Assembly (NCBI RefSeq): GCF_033958435.1
Contig: NC_134161.1
Location: 17,050,001-17,114,000 of the forward strand
DNA from: Carettochelys insculpta
Lineage: Eukaryota > Chordata > Testudines > Carettochelyidae
Direction: 5' to 3'
Length of the DNA stretch: 64,000 nt
The notes under the pieces were generated by a model. It was not told where the DNA came from, searched no databases, and worked only from the letters and a program-made list of their open reading frames with translations. Position 1 is the first letter of the stretch, and every line of letters begins with the position of its first letter. Below are positions 42,346 to 54,884 of this stretch, in pieces. The position numbers and the translations under genes were made by a program.

Positions 42346-44869
42346 ACACAAATGTTCCTGGTTTGCAGCAGTGAAACCCGGCACACATTTCAGAATTTCA
42401 GAATTTGCAGCAGCGAAACCCAGCATACATTTCAGAGTGTGGCAACGGAAAGGAAAACGTTTGCAGAATTTTAATTGCTTTTTACAGGAACTCGGAAACA
42501 TTTGAAGAAAGATGCCACTAAAAATTGAACCTTTTCCATTTTAATTGCAGTGTGTTGCCTGAACAAACATTTCCCAACCCGTGCCGTCCCGACTTAATAG
42601 CTAATATATGAACAAGTAGGTTCATTGGTCATTAGAAGTAAATCACCATAGTTTGCTAAGATAATAAAGGCACAATTTTAATGATTAAAAGTAAAACCAA
42701 CTAACTGTCTCAAAACCTGAATTCATCGTGTTTGTCTTGCAAGTGTATTTCAGGCCCGAGCCCTGCCGAGACACTCCTAATTAAATGAAACTCAGCAGGT
42801 TCAGATGATGGGAATAAAAGGCGAGATTCTGCCATCCTTGAGTCACTCCATGGAGTCAGCACAGTTTGATGAAATGAATTATGAATATTAATTCCCTCTA
42901 ACGCTTTGTGCTGGAAGTGTTCCATAGACTCCCTTTGGTGGCTTACAGGATCTCCTTGCCATTTCTGGGAGGAAAGGGCTGCGCAGAGGTAACCAGATCT
43001 ATAGATATGCAGCTATGTACTGTACTAAATGGGGCTTTGAGACGAAATGAAAAGCTGGTGAAGATTATGACATGGTAATCAAAGGATTAAATGGAGGAAG
43101 GCTCTGTTCCCTAAGTGATGCGGCCAGGCTAGAAGCAGAGCAATACAGTGACTGTTGATTAACTTGAATTGGGTCGCCCTTCTCGCCAGGCTGTGAGGGC
43201 TGTGGGCTAAGCTCAGGAGCACCGGCGCTAATCAGAAACCCCATTCTCTTACTGCTCCAATTTTGCACACTGCAGCGCATTCCTTAAAAGTACCAGGGAG
43301 CAGCTGCAAGGAACGCAGGGGAGGTGGTGAGGAGGGGCCGGCATGCCAGGGGCACTCCGCTGGGGTTATGAATAGGTTGCTATTTGCCCTGACATTCACG
43401 AGGCCTTTCCTCCAGGTAGCAAACGAGCAGGGAAGAAGAGATCAAGCTTTCACTGCCGTGCTGAGATTGTCATGGAAACATTCTCCACTAGACACGTCCC
43501 AAGAAAGTGGGATTCACTCAACCCTCTTCCGCCTTCCCCAGCAAGCCGGGAGCAAAGCTATGTGGAGGGCGCCCGTATTGCTGGGAACGGAAAGGACCGG
43601 GGGCCAAATCCAGCCCTCTGAGGTAAGGCGCTGTGACTTTGTGCAGCTGGGGCCTGAATTCAGTGTTTGTGCGTCTCTCTGTAGGGACTGGCTGGGCCAG
43701 CAGATTATGGGTTACACTTGTGAAACTGGCCAGAACAAAGCCCAGCCCCTTGCCCTCGTCCAAACCTGCTTGTGTGAAGGAAGTGACAATATCAGCCCCT
43801 CTGGAATGTAGCCAAGGGTGCAAGAACCAGCACTTGGGAGAAAGTCCATGCTAGGATGAAGGATGCCCACACACCCTTAACTCTGCCACCTAGAGCCTTT
43901 GCAGTCTGACTTACACAGCAGCTGCGGTCTGAGCAGGGGAGCATTTGGTGCAATGCCCAGGCAGGGGCACTGGAGAAGACCCTATGAGACTCACAGCCCA
44001 TGGGGCAGAGCCCAGGTGTTTAGGCAGCAGGAAAAGGGATTTAAATTTCTCCAAGCTTGCAAGGAGGCAGTAGCAGGTCACCTGAGTGCAGGGCAGCAGA
44101 ATTCAAACTGCTGACCAGAGGGGCTGGTTGAGAATTGTGGGCCACTTTCTGGAGGCCAGAACAAGCAACAAATCGTGGTGAGGTGTCCACGCTGCCTGTT
44201 TGTCAACAAGGTAGGGAGGAAAAAGACAAAGGGAGCGTTTCCAGAGCATGCTGACACTGGCCCTGTGGCCCCTTTAGGGAGAAGCGGGGCGCATTGTCAT
44301 GGAGCAGACAGACTGAAGAAACATCTGGTTCTCTTGTGAACGTTGCTAGAGGAGCTCCTGGTGGACAAGGACCATGGGGCCCCAGTGCCATTGGCAGGTG
44401 TTCCTTAGAGCTGAGCAGCCCTTCAAGCAAAGCCCAGGACCCCTGCGCTTGGCTGAGTGTGGCGCTATCAGAGCAATGCTCAGCTAGGAAAACAAGCTGA
44501 TATCGACCTATATTTAATTTTCCTTAAGAATTTGTGATGGAAACAAACAGTTTGGGGAAATTTTCAAGAAAACTCCCAAACGAATTCTTTTGTTTTCTCA
44601 ACAAAAACCTGAAAAGTTTCAAGGCCTTCTTTCTGCCCATCTCCACTAAAAACTGGATTTTCAGGCTGTCCCCTCCCTGTGTGCATTCAGTAAGTCTGTT
44701 GTGTCAAGCTGTGGATTTTATTTGCCTTGTTATGTTGCGTATGAGTTCTATTGTCCGAAAGGACCCCGTGTGGCTCAGTTTCCCTGAACACTACACCAGT
44801 ATTGAGATGGTGTGATAGCTTCCTGCATGTACTCAATGGCTGATGCCCTTCATAACCAGAGCCCAGGAG
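42346..44869. other. Intergenic DNA with a long AT-rich island (42440-42920)
   Basis: 42440-42920 is low-GC with ATTA/TAAT cores (tttaattgc, attttaatgatt, cctaattaaatg, gaattatgaatattaattcc) and flanked by GC-rich DNA. This is the strongest enhancer-like island in the window by composition. The rest shows no gene. Poly-T and AT-rich patches at 44510-44660 are unassigned. Confidence 0.5.
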
Positions 44870-45324
44870 ATGGTGTGACCCACTGCCAGTCCTCATCTCG
44901 CCCCTTATCTCAGGGGCAAACTGCAGTCCCAACTGGCCCCTCATCACTGGCCAAGGGTTGCACCCATTGCCTTCTGCTGTGCTAGCTGCTTCTCTGCTGC
45001 CCTGGAACCATCAGGCCTTGTCTCAGGCCCTGCAGCCTAGGTCTTGGCTGGCCAGAGATCCCCTAGCACACCCTGCTTTTCCCCATCCTTGCTCAGTCCA
45101 CAATACCCAACTACAGCCTGCAGCTAGATAGGCACCAATCCCTCTTCCTCCAGGGCTGGAGCAAGAGTGGGCTTGTCCTCCCCAGTCATCTTTTTTATAC
45201 AGCCCTCCTGGGCTCTGATTGGCTGCCACAATCCTTCCCCCCACCCCATTGGCTCCCAGGACAGTCCTCTACCAAGGCTGATTTAACCCTCTCTATAACA
45301 GTGCAGGGCAACCACCCTGTCACA
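44870..45324 (-). mobile_element. Probable LTR with TATA and CCAAT boxes
   Basis: In sense it starts TGTGACAGGGTGG at 45324. It then has CCAAT boxes (gagccaatgg and cagccaatca) and a TATAAAAAAG box near 45194, followed by transcribed-like sequence. The promoter order is typical of an LTR. The far end is not defined: GTGTGA strings near 44877 and 44815 are possible limits. The family is not A, B or C. Confidence 0.5.
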
Positions 45325-48300
45325 CAGGGGCAAGGAAAACTGGTCACCCTGGCCAGCTAAGGGATGCCTCTCACCCACGCTCGCTGCTGCCTCCGAGAGG
45401 TGAGTGCTCCAGGAATTGTGGGTACAAGACCACACAATAGGAGGTCTCCACTGAGCACCTGGTGGGGAGCAGGGTGGCAGCCAGTGTTCCCCGTATGCTG
45501 AGCACTTGGACGGCTGCCCCAGCAAAATTCAGGTGCTGTCCAGCTGATTAGCAAAGTGCCCACAGCCACCCATAGACAGCTGCCTGGGTTTCTATGGGTG
45601 GTGCACATCCACACCTGCCTTGGTGCACAGAACAAAACTTGTTCTACCCACGGATGGAGAATTAGAGAGCACCCAGATGGGGCCCCTGGCACTGGAGGAT
45701 CAGGCCGCAGCTGTAGCAACCAACTCCCCCCAAATGAGCAGGTGGCCATATGTCCTGCTGCGGCTGGGGCAGTCCCTTTTTTAAGCCCCATCCCGATCGG
45801 CCCAACTTTGGGTGCAGAAGTGGCCATTTGTCCCAGCTGCTCTTTTTTTAGAATGGGACTTTAGGGGACAGATGCCCCATTTTCTCAAAAGGAGGGTGAG
45901 GTGTGGAGGGACGTGCGAGGCAGCGACGCCAGCTCAGGCCAGCAGCAATCCCAGCCTGGTGTCAGGGGCAAGCAAGCTCGGGTGGTCAGCTCAGGCCAGC
46001 TCCCACAGGAAGAAGGGGGCCTGGACTGGGGGACAGGGTTAGCCCCACGCACAGGCAGAGGAGGGAGGGCTCTTTTCCTCCCGTGGAGTAAAGTCACCCC
46101 GGGGTGGGAAAGAGCTGAGCATGGCCAAGCTGGGCCTGTTTGCTGGGAGGGAGCCCTGCGCACCCTGTGTGCCGTGCGCCCGCTTGCAAGCTCCTCTGCC
46201 CAGGAGTGGAGCGTGGCTGCAGCTCGACAGAGCAGTGTTTGTGGCCAGCCAGCCGGGACCCTGTGTGGGGGCCTCCCCCTGCACTTGATGAGGGGGCAGT
46301 AATGGCCCACACAACAGAAATGATTGCAAATTGCCTGCAAACACAGCGCTGCGCCAGCCAGGCCCACTGCGGAGCACGGAGCAGCCTCCTGCGCGGGGGG
46401 GATTGATGTAGGACATGCAAATTCAAGAGACCAAGGACAAAAGGCATCTGCGTGTCTCAAACAGCAGCCGCAGTTAATTGCTCCTTTGCCAACGAGCAGG
46501 AGCGGAGGTCCCCTCCTTCCCCTCTACCTGCTTCATCAGGGTGCTTTGTGTGTGACTGGCCCCACTACCCTGGGCTCAGATCATTACTGCCCATCAGCGA
46601 GTAATAGGCTGAGTCAAATGACATTATTTCATTGCAACATGACCAAATAGGCCCAAGGTAAAGGCAGGGCTGCATTTCAATCGGCTGTTCTAGATAATGA
46701 ATTTTTCAATAAGTAATTAACCGTTAACCTCATTTGCATTCCTCTTACACTCCGGATCATCAAGAGTCCTTCTAATTGTGTTATTATCCCCCCAACAGGA
46801 CTGTTTTCATAAGGCAAATAGGAAGCTGTGCCCAGAGTGAACCTTCAGTAGAGCAAACAGTTCTGGGAATGAGGCGCGAGAAAAGTTCTCATTCTGTCTG
46901 GATGCCTCAGGCTCTTAGGAGAGATGGAAAGAAAGACCCAGCCACCAGCTGGGCTGGGGATTAGAAGGCCAGAAATTTAACTTAAACCCACATGATAGCT
47001 TGGCTGCCTAGTACTCCCAGAGCTGGCAGAAACCTTCGAATGCCACGAACAGGCTCAGATCAAAAGCCAAGGGCACTCTATTGTGGAGGCCCAGCGCAGA
47101 TAAACTCTCTAACACAGCAGGGACTGAGGCTGTACCCAGCAATGCCAAGGAAGCTGCAACATGAAGACTTCCACCACTGCAGCTCCCAGGGCTGTGCCAG
47201 GCTGAGCCTCGGCATGTAGGAATGGATGCAGCTCCGTTGATGGGCACCAGCTGAGGATCTGACCATGTACTGCAACAATTTCCACAGTGACTCATGACAG
47301 CCTCTGGGCCAGCTGTCGGACGGCAGGGCAGCCGTGCGTTCCGGAGTCACACTGCTGCAGCCCAGTAACAAGTGGGAACGCCTAACACACTCTAACTGTT
47401 TCACCACGGTCACAGGCCTGTCCCCGGGGCACTCTGCTCTGCCTCGCCGCCCAGGGCTACGGGAGATGGTCAACTCATTTTACGCCCAAAACTGCATCAA
47501 TATGTGAGTTACTTCCAATCCCAAAGGACCAGTCACTTACCCCAAGCCAGCCGTGCTCAGGTCTCAAACAGAGGCCGGCACCTGTAGCCAATTCTGTGAT
47601 TGACTGAAGACGTACAACTTAAAAAGGACAGGTATTTGCAAGATTGAAGCAAGTCTGCATTCACACACAAATGATGTACGCTCTTCCCTTCCAAAGGTAA
47701 TAGAAGCAGCTATTGCTATGGGTGGGATCAGACAAAGCCGCAGGTGTACTGATCAAACCACTGACAGAAGAGATGCAGGCAGAAGCCTAGCAGCAGAGTG
47801 GGGCTATCCTGTTTGGTGCATCTACTGCAGCCTGTATGATTACGTGCCTTATGGACGGGGGGCATACGTGTGCCTTTTCTCCTGGCCCTCAGAAACCCTG
47901 TATGGGTGTGGAGGACAGGCTGGCTGAACTGGAGGCTCTGAGGGAGCAGAGAGTTATGCAGACGAGGGTTTCCCACATCCATTCAGACCAGACAGCCCCT
48001 GTGCTGCGGAGAGGCCAAAAGACCTAGGGAAGGAGAACGTCCAGCGGGAGCAGCAGGAAGTCATACCTTGGCTCACCCTGGCAGTCAGGGCTGTCCCTCG
48101 CGGGCGCAGCGGTAAGAGGAAATGGGAGGCATTAGGGTGGCCTTTTGCTCGGTATGACATGACAGCTCCTCCTCCCTTTCTGTCCTGTTATTGCTCTGGA
48201 GAGGTCAGAGGCCCTTCAGCTTGTTTGCAGCTGCTGCCTTGCTGGGAAATCCATATGGGCAGTGAGGTGTGGGTGCTGATGTCGCCAGACCCTGCCCGAC

Positions 48301-49317
48301 ACAGGTGAGTCACTCTGGCCTGAGCGCCTGCAGTCAGGCTGTGCCCCATGGAGCAGAGCCAGCGATGACTAGCGATGGTTTGGATCCATGTGACATTGCC
48401 AGGCTCCACCTGGGCTGGGCCATAGGCTGCCAAGCTCCCAGCTGTGGGGATGACTGGGGCTCGGTGCCCCACAGCGTGGCAGCGGCCGCGGAAGGAAAGG
48501 CAGGCGCCTGTGAGCGGAATAATCCCTTGCAGCGAGGATCCGGCCCCCGGTTGTCTGACTGGCTGGTTTAATGAGGCACTAAATGGCGAGCTGTCTCTGG
48601 AACCCCAGGTATCCATTGACTCGCAATGAAAGGCGCGCTGGGAGACGGCCAGCACCAGCATCTGGCTGGCTGTTAAAGGGACGCCGACCGGCCTCTAAAA
48701 GTCACACTTGCGCCCGCGGTGCCACCCTCCCTGGGGTGCGAGAGGGGAAGGGCAAGTCCTGCTGCTGTCGCAGGCTGATTCCTGGCCAGCCTGAGTGCCT
48801 TCCCCCGGCCTCTCCGCCACCCCCATGTTCTGCTGCATGGCCTCCCAGGCAGGCAGCTGGTGCAGTGGGGCCTCCACCTCACCCGCCAGGCAGCTGCCTG
48901 GAGACCACTGGTGGCACAGCTGAGCGGGGAGAGCTGCCACCCTTCCAGAAGGCACAGCCCGCAGGAAAGGAGCTCCCAGAGCCAAGCAGCAGACAGCGAG
49001 CTGGGCTGGGAACCAGGAGACCGGTGGCTTGCCCCCAGCACTCTCTCTCTTTCCCCTCCCAGTCTGGGGCTTGTCTGTCTGGATTGCTGAGGGCTGCCTC
49101 TGGCCCTGGGCTTGTGTTGTGCCCAGCACAAGGGGGCCTTGATCGCAGCGGGGTCCAGGGTCCCCTGTGAGAGACGTCCCTCGGTGACAAAGCAATTGCA
49201 CCATCCCCATGGGCACAGTAAGGAATTACACATTGACAGCAGAGTGCTGGGTGGCAGTCTGTGGTTGGGAGGGGTTACTGGGAAGTGCTGATGTTCCCCT
49301 CCCACTGGGACCCTGAG
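45325..49317. other. Intergenic DNA with an AT-rich island and no gene
   Basis: An AT-rich island at 46590-46800 contains an octamer site (ATTTGCAT near 46733), 'taattaaccgttaacc' and 'ctaattgtgttattat'. The segment 45720-45860 has two related 'gtggccatatgtcc...cttttttaa' modules about 80 bp apart, a possible old repeat. Elsewhere only chance frames up to 215 codons. Confidence 0.45.
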
Positions 49318-49440
49318 CATGGTGGTGAGTGTCCCTGAGCCTCAGTTTCCCCAGCTGTATAAAGAGACTAACGCAGCGTCTCCACCTCTGCAAGGCACCT
49401 GGATGCCTCTGCAGAAAGGTGCCCCACAAGTAATGGCTGT
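49318..49440 (+). repeat. MIR-like SINE fragment
   Basis: 'cctgagcctcagtttcccca' followed by 'gctgtataaag' is the forward MIR 3' pattern (cctcagtttcctcatctgtaaaa). Diverged. Confidence 0.5.
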
Positions 49441-50089
49441 GACGGTCGTTCTGTGGTGGGGCTAGAAGGAAGGTCGCTGGCAGGTGTCTGGGTGCGCAGC
49501 AGCTCCATGGGCCCAGCCAGTGACAGCTGATGGGATGCTGGCTTGGCGAAATAGGCGATTCTGCCCCTCCCCTCAGGTCATTCAGCCCCTTGCTGCTGCT
49601 CCAGGGTTAGAGGTCTATCTTATCGTGCACACGGCTGGGCCAGCTGCACCCCTCCTGGGCCACAGGCGGGCGTGGAGTAGCATGTGGGGTTCAGCTGCCA
49701 GGCAGGGTCCTGAGACAGAGCCCTTCACTCTAAAAAGGGGGAGCCCTCTTGTGCTCCTCTGTCTGGAGAGGACAGGCCTTCACAGTGCCCGCACCGCTGT
49801 CAGTCGCTGCTCTGGGGCGTCCAGTGTCTGGCATGGAGGGCCAGCCTCCGTGGACTTGGCACCAGCCGCTCCGAGCTCCTCTTCCGGCCTCGCTATTGTG
49901 GACAAAGCCTTTCTAGCCCTGGCCGGAGGGGAGCCACGCTCCTTCCCGCGATGGCCTTGTCAAGGGGGCTGCTTTGCGCAGGGTGTCGCCGGGAGGGGCT
50001 GGGGTTCGTGCTGTATCATGTTGTTAGCCTGGGCTTAAGGAGAAAAGCCCCATCCACTGATGAAGTGTGCAGCGGACACAGAGATGGGG
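49441..50089. other. Intergenic DNA, no feature recognised
   Basis: GC-rich unique DNA with a chance plus frame of 184 codons (49484-50038) that has no domain motif. Confidence 0.5.
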
Positions 50090-50260
50090 TACCTGGTGCA
50101 GTGGGATCTAAAAGGGGGAATGTTTAACAGCGAAACTCATTAGCCATTGGGACAAGCTGCCAAGGGCTCCGGTGGGGTCTCCGTCAGTGGCCTTCTGAAA
50201 GCCAGGCCTGGAAGCTCTCAGGACCTGCTCTCCTGTACCTGCGGCGGGCCGCGAAGCAGT
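50090..50260 (+). mobile_element. Diverged CR1-like 3' relic
   Basis: A 'cattgggacaagctgccaag...gtctccgtcagtggccttctgaaagccaggcctgga' pattern corresponds to the tail of a LINE ORF2 (a W-x-x-LP-like segment followed by 3' untranslated sequence). No intact frame. Assigned by motif only. Confidence 0.4.
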
Positions 50261-52158
50261 TCTCCAGCCTGGCTGCTGCAGAAAGGCCGGGCAGAGGCTC
50301 CTCCAGCTGTCTTTTGGCTTTAAGAGCTACAGTGTCCCCACCTGTTGCACAGGAGCTGCGAAAGGCTGTTCAGGGTCACCCCCAAGAGCCCAGGTATCGG
50401 CTGTGCGGCAGCCACACTCCAGCCGAAGGCTTCTGCTCCTGTGAGGTCTGCGCAGTGTGAGGCCGCCGGGCCTGCCCCTCCGCACAACCGTAGCACCCAG
50501 AGCCGAAAGCCAACATCCAGCCGGCTGGGGTTAGCCCCACCCATGGAGATCGCTGTGAAAGAATCAAACCCTGTTTTCAGTTGGCCTCTCCTCCTCTGCC
50601 AGGAGGCCTGTCAGGTGAAGAGGTGCTCCCCGGCTGCTCCGAGGCAGACTTCCCATCCCCTTGCTTCAGCCGCGAGAGCGGGGAACATCCATCCTTTCCT
50701 AGCACCCTGCCGCAGCCTGGCAACACAGCCACATGGCCCTCCCTGGCTGCTCGGATGGGACGGCTGGTCCCCTTCATGGCCCCAGGCCGGGGCAGCTGCC
50801 ATCCCATCCCACCACCCCTCACTGTCCTCTGCCCCTCCTCTGCCCCCTTCCTTCCCCTGCAGCCTCAGCCTCCTGCCCTGCCTGGCCATCTCTGTCCCAT
50901 GCCCTCACCACTGCTCAGCCTCCCTCCGACACCCTGGTCTTCCTCAGCCTCCCTCCTGCCCCACAGCCCCCGCCTCCCTCCGACAGCCTGGTCCTCCTCA
51001 GCCTCCCTCCGACACGCTGGTCCTCCTCAGCCTCTCGCCTGTTCCCACAACCTCCCTCAGCCTCCTCTCTGCTCCCCAAAGTCTCCTGCCTGCACGTCCC
51101 CCTGCACCCCTGAGGCTCCTTCCTCCCCCCAGCACCTCCTACTCCCTGAGCTCAGATTCCTTCTTGCCATATGCCCCCGCCACCCGTCTTTCTCCAGCCC
51201 CCATCACCCTCCTGCCCCACAAATGGCAGAGCTTCCCCAGGCTCTGGGCTACGGGCAGGAAGCATTTAACATATGCTAATGCCTGCAGCTCATGCAATTT
51301 GTACTGCCATGATCTCTGTAATCCCTGTCGTTAGAATGGTATGATTATGTCTCTGATTGCGCTCGTTCTGTTCTCCTGCCAGCTGCGCTTGCAGCCACCT
51401 CTGGGTCGTGCGGCCTTGCTGCAGCCAGCCCGGCTGGCGGCGGATTAGACCCTGTTTCTCCAAACACTGATTTGTTTAACCAACATGGGTGCAAATGGTG
51501 CTAATTGAAGTATTTTGCTTACTGCACAAAGGAGGCGGGTCAGGAAAGCACACCCATGGGCTACCTGATGCCCAGGGCACCGCTTCCTCCCCACGGCCGG
51601 GGAGCGTTGTTCCAAGGCCCTATCCCCCGCACCCTCTGCTGCCCCCTCCACAGAGCAAACTGCCCTGTCCATCGGCCCCCCCTCGCCCCATAGGAGAGCT
51701 CTGAGTGAAGGGCAGGCGCTGACCCCTCACGCTCCTGGGTGCAGCCACCAGCCCTCATCCCCCACACACGTTCCTTGCAGTCAGTGCGATGAGTGACCCG
51801 GGCAAAGCTCTTGGCATGTGTAAGCACTGGCGGGATCTGGCCCGCCGGCTGCCAGCCTCCCTGGTTTGCCGTAGCACAGGTGTAGGGACGTCGCGCAGGA
51901 GGCAGCAGGCCCAGGGGGTTTGGAGGACTCTGCAGCTACGGACTAGCTGTCTCGCCTGCTCTCTGTACCACAGCAGCCTGCTAGGGACCGCTCCCTCACA
52001 CCAAGCCAGCGCCTGCTCCCAGCAACCCCATCTCTGTGCAAACAGCCCAACAGGCACGTATTCCCTCTCCCGCCCCAGCCCCGGGTGGGATTCCTCCCCG
52101 ACTCACGCGGGGCGGGCGGCTACAACACTGAGAGTGCCTTGCACTGCCTCAGAGCTAG
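50261..52158. other. Intergenic DNA with a small cluster of 54-bp-type units
   Basis: 50905-51040 contains two to three units of the same 54-bp sequence that forms the large array at 52805. The long plus frames at 50345-51334 and 50581-51279 read through this Pro/Ser/Leu-rich repeat and are not genes. An AT-rich segment is at 51265-51350 (catttaacatatgctaatgc, gtatgattatgtc). Confidence 0.55.
50905..51040. repeat. Isolated units of the 54-bp minisatellite
   Basis: The 'ctccctccgacaccctggtc' and 'ctgccccacagcccccgcct' strings are the unit sequence of the array starting at 52805, 1.8 kb away. A last unit is shortened (gacacgctggtcctcctcag). This may be the ancestral seed or a split-off part of the array. 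Confidence 0.85.
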
Positions 52159-52666
52159 TGCCACCTACTGGCGTGTACCCAGACCCCGTCCACAGCCAGG
52201 CGGGACTCTCGCCCAGCAGGGAGAACGGGGGGTTATGGGGCGACAGGGACACAGCGTAGAACAGACTTGTCAGCACAGGGACCAGAAGCTGTCAGCACCA
52301 TCCACCTTGGGGAGAGGGGCCCAGAGGGGTCCCCGAGCCAGGCCCTGGCCCCCTTCCTCCCTCTCCAGCCCGCCCAGACTGCCCCACTCACCAGCCCAGT
52401 TCCAGTCCCAACCAGCCAGGCCCCTCCTCCCGCCCTTGGCCTGTTTCCCAGGGAAGAAGGGGGTCACCTGGCTGCTGGGTTACAAAGAGCAGGGAGGGCC
52501 ATTGCCTACGTGTGAGGAGTCAGCACACCCAAACTCCCCTCCCCACTGTGCACTGGTGCTGTGCCTGGGGAAACTGAGGCACCCACCTTGTGTTGCTGCA
52601 GGACAGTAGGAACCACGTGCAGCCCGACCGGGGGAATAAAACCCTCTGGCTCCTCAATTCCTCACA
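52159..52666 (-). mobile_element. Solo LTR, subfamily B, minus orientation (508 bp)
   Basis: In sense it begins TGTGAGGAATTGAGGAG at 52666 and ends near TGGCA at 52159. It aligns end to end with the 26742-27253 copy and shares the same GC-rich block with 9310 and 6646. An AATAAAA complement lies at 52635-52641. No clean target duplication is visible. The plus frame at 52085-52609 reads through it and is not a gene. Confidence 0.85.
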
Positions 52667-52804
52667 GCCGGAAAGGGGGTCTCTGCATTCCAAGGAGCAT
52701 TGTAATTCTACACATTATGGTAGCACCTGGACATCACACTTGAGCCTTTTGTGATACAATTATTTATGTCATGAGTGTTATGGTAGCACAGAGAGCCACA
52801 GCAT
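52667..52804. other. Short AT-richer spacer before the 54-bp array
   Basis: 'ttatggtagcac' occurs twice (52717-52728 and 52780-52791), giving a short direct repeat of unknown origin. Nothing else recognised. Confidence 0.5.
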
Positions 52805-54850
52805 GCTGAGCACTGCCTCCCTCCGACACCCTGGTCCTCCTCAGCCCCCCTCCTGCCCCACAGCCCCCTCCTCCGTCCGACACCCTGGTCCTCCTCAGCC
52901 CCCCTCCTGCCCCACAGCCCCCTCCTCCGTCCGACACCCTGGTCCTCCTCAGCCCCCCTCCTGCCCCACAGCCCCTGCCTCCCTCCGACACCCTGGTCCT
53001 CCTCAGCCTCCCTCCTGCCCCACAGCCCCCTCCTCCGTCCGACACCCTGGTCCTCCTCAGCCCCCCTCCTGCCCCACAGCCCCCGCCTCCCTCCGACACC
53101 CTGGTCCTCCTCAGCCCCCCTCCTGCCCCACAGCCCCCGCCTCCCTCCGACACCCTGGTCCTCCTCAGCCCCCCTCCTGCCCCACAGCCCCCGCCTCCCT
53201 CCGACACCCTGGTCCTCCTCAGCCCCCCTCCTGCCCCACAGCCCCCGCCTCCCTCCGACACCCTGGTCCTCCTCAGCCCCCCTCCTGCCCCACAGCCCCC
53301 TCCTCCGTCCGACACCCTGGTCCTCCTCAGCCCCCCTCCTGCCCCACAGCCCCTGCCTCCCTCCGACACCCTGGTCCTCCTCAGCCTCCCTCCTGCCCCA
53401 CAGCCCCCTCCTCCGTCCGACACCCTGGTCCTCCTCAGCCCCCCTCCTGCCCCACAGCCCCCGCCTCCCTCCGACACCCTGGTCCTCCTCAGCCCCCCTC
53501 CTGCCCCACAGCCCCCGCCTCCCTCCGACACCCTGGTCCTCCTCAGCCCCCCTCCTGCCCCACAGCCCCCGCCTCCCTCCGACACCCTGGTCCTCCTCAG
53601 CCCCCCTCCTGCCCCACAGCCCCTGCCTCCCTCTGACACCCTGGTCCTCCTCAGCCCCCCTCCTGCCCCACAGCCCCTGCCTCCCTCTGACACCCTGGTC
53701 TTCCTCAGCCCCGCTCCTGCCCCACAGCCCCTTCCTCCCTCCGACACCCTGGTCCTCCTCAGCCCCCCTCCTACCCCACAGCCCCTGCCTCCCTCCGACA
53801 CCCTGGTCCTCCTCAGCCCCCCTCCTGCCCCACAGCCCCCGCCTCCCTCCAACACCCTGGTCCTCCTCAGCCCCCCTCCTGCCCCACAGCCCCCGCCTCC
53901 CTCCGACACCCTGGTCCGCCTCAGCCCCCCTCCTGCCCCACAGCCCCCTCCTCCGTCCGACACCCTGGTCCTCCTCAGCCTCCCTCCTGCCCCACAGCCC
54001 CCGCCTCCCTCCGACACCCTGGTCCGCCTCAGCCTCCCTCCTGCCCCACAGCCCCCACCTCCCTCCAACACCCTGGTCCGCCTCAGCCTCCCTCCTGCCC
54101 CACAGCCCCCGCCTCCCTCCGACACCCTGGTCCGCCTCAGCCTCCCTCCTGCCCCACAGCCCCCGCCTCCCTCCGACACCATGGTCCGCCTCAGCCTCCC
54201 TCCTGCCCCACAGCCCCCGCCTCCCTCCGACACCCTGGTCCTCCTCAGCCCCCCTCCTGCCCCACAGCCCCCGCCTCCCTCCAACACCCTGGTCCGCCTC
54301 AGCCTCCCTCCTGCCCCACAGCCCCCGCCTCCCTCCGACACCCTGGTCCTCCTCAGCCCCCCTCCTGTCCCACAGCCCCCTCCTCCGTCCGACACCCTGG
54401 TCTTCCTCAGCCTCCCTCCTGCCCCACAGCCCCCGCCTCCCTCCGACACCCTGGTCCTCCTCAGCCTCCCTCCTGCCCCACAGCCCCCTCCTCCCTCCGA
54501 CACCCTGGTCCTCCTCAGCCCCCCTCCTGCCCCACAGCCCCCGCCTCCCTCCGACACCCTGGTCCTCCTCAGCCCCCCTCCTGCCCCACAGCCCCCTCCT
54601 CCCTCCGACACCCTGGTCCTCCTCAGCCTCCCTCCTGCCCCACAGCCCCCTCCTCCCTCCGACACCCTGGTCCTCCTCAGCCCCCCTCCTGCCCCACAGC
54701 CCCCGCCTCCCTCTGACACCCTGGTCCTCCTCAGCCCCCCTCCTGCCCCACAGCCCCCTCCTCCCTCCGACACCCTGGTCCTCCTCAGCCTCCCTCCTGC
54801 CCCACAGCCCCCGCCTCCCTCCGACATCCTGGTCTTCCTCCGACACCCTG
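52805..54850. repeat. 54-bp minisatellite, about 38 units
   Basis: A tandem array with a measured period of 54 bp (gacaccctgg at 52825 and 52879). Length divided by period gives about 38 units. Units differ at a few fixed sites (cctccgtccgac/gcctccctccgac, cctcag/ctccag-type changes and gtccgcc/gtcctcc), so variants can be followed along the array. Since 54 is divisible by three and the unit lacks stops in several frames, very long frames result: 712 and 687 codons on minus and 277 on plus, all 18-residue repeats. The last units end at a CR1 fragment. Confidence 0.97.
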
Positions 54851-54884
54851 GATGCTGTCTCTACCCTTCGACGTGTCTACCTGT

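Noticed and set aside
44815..44880. GTGTGA repeats as a target-site duplication of the 44870 LTR
   Set aside because: Both strings lie on the same side of the element, so they cannot flank it.
50345..51334. 329-codon plus frame as a gene
   Set aside because: Low-complexity Pro/Ser/Leu content and overlap with the isolated 54-bp units; frames on other phases are just as open.
52708..54846. 712- and 687-codon minus-strand open frames, apparently a large repeat protein
   Set aside because: They are the 54-bp minisatellite (18 codons per unit) read in frames without stops. Opposite-strand frames are equally open, there is no splice or promoter context, and the last residues run into unrelated sequence.
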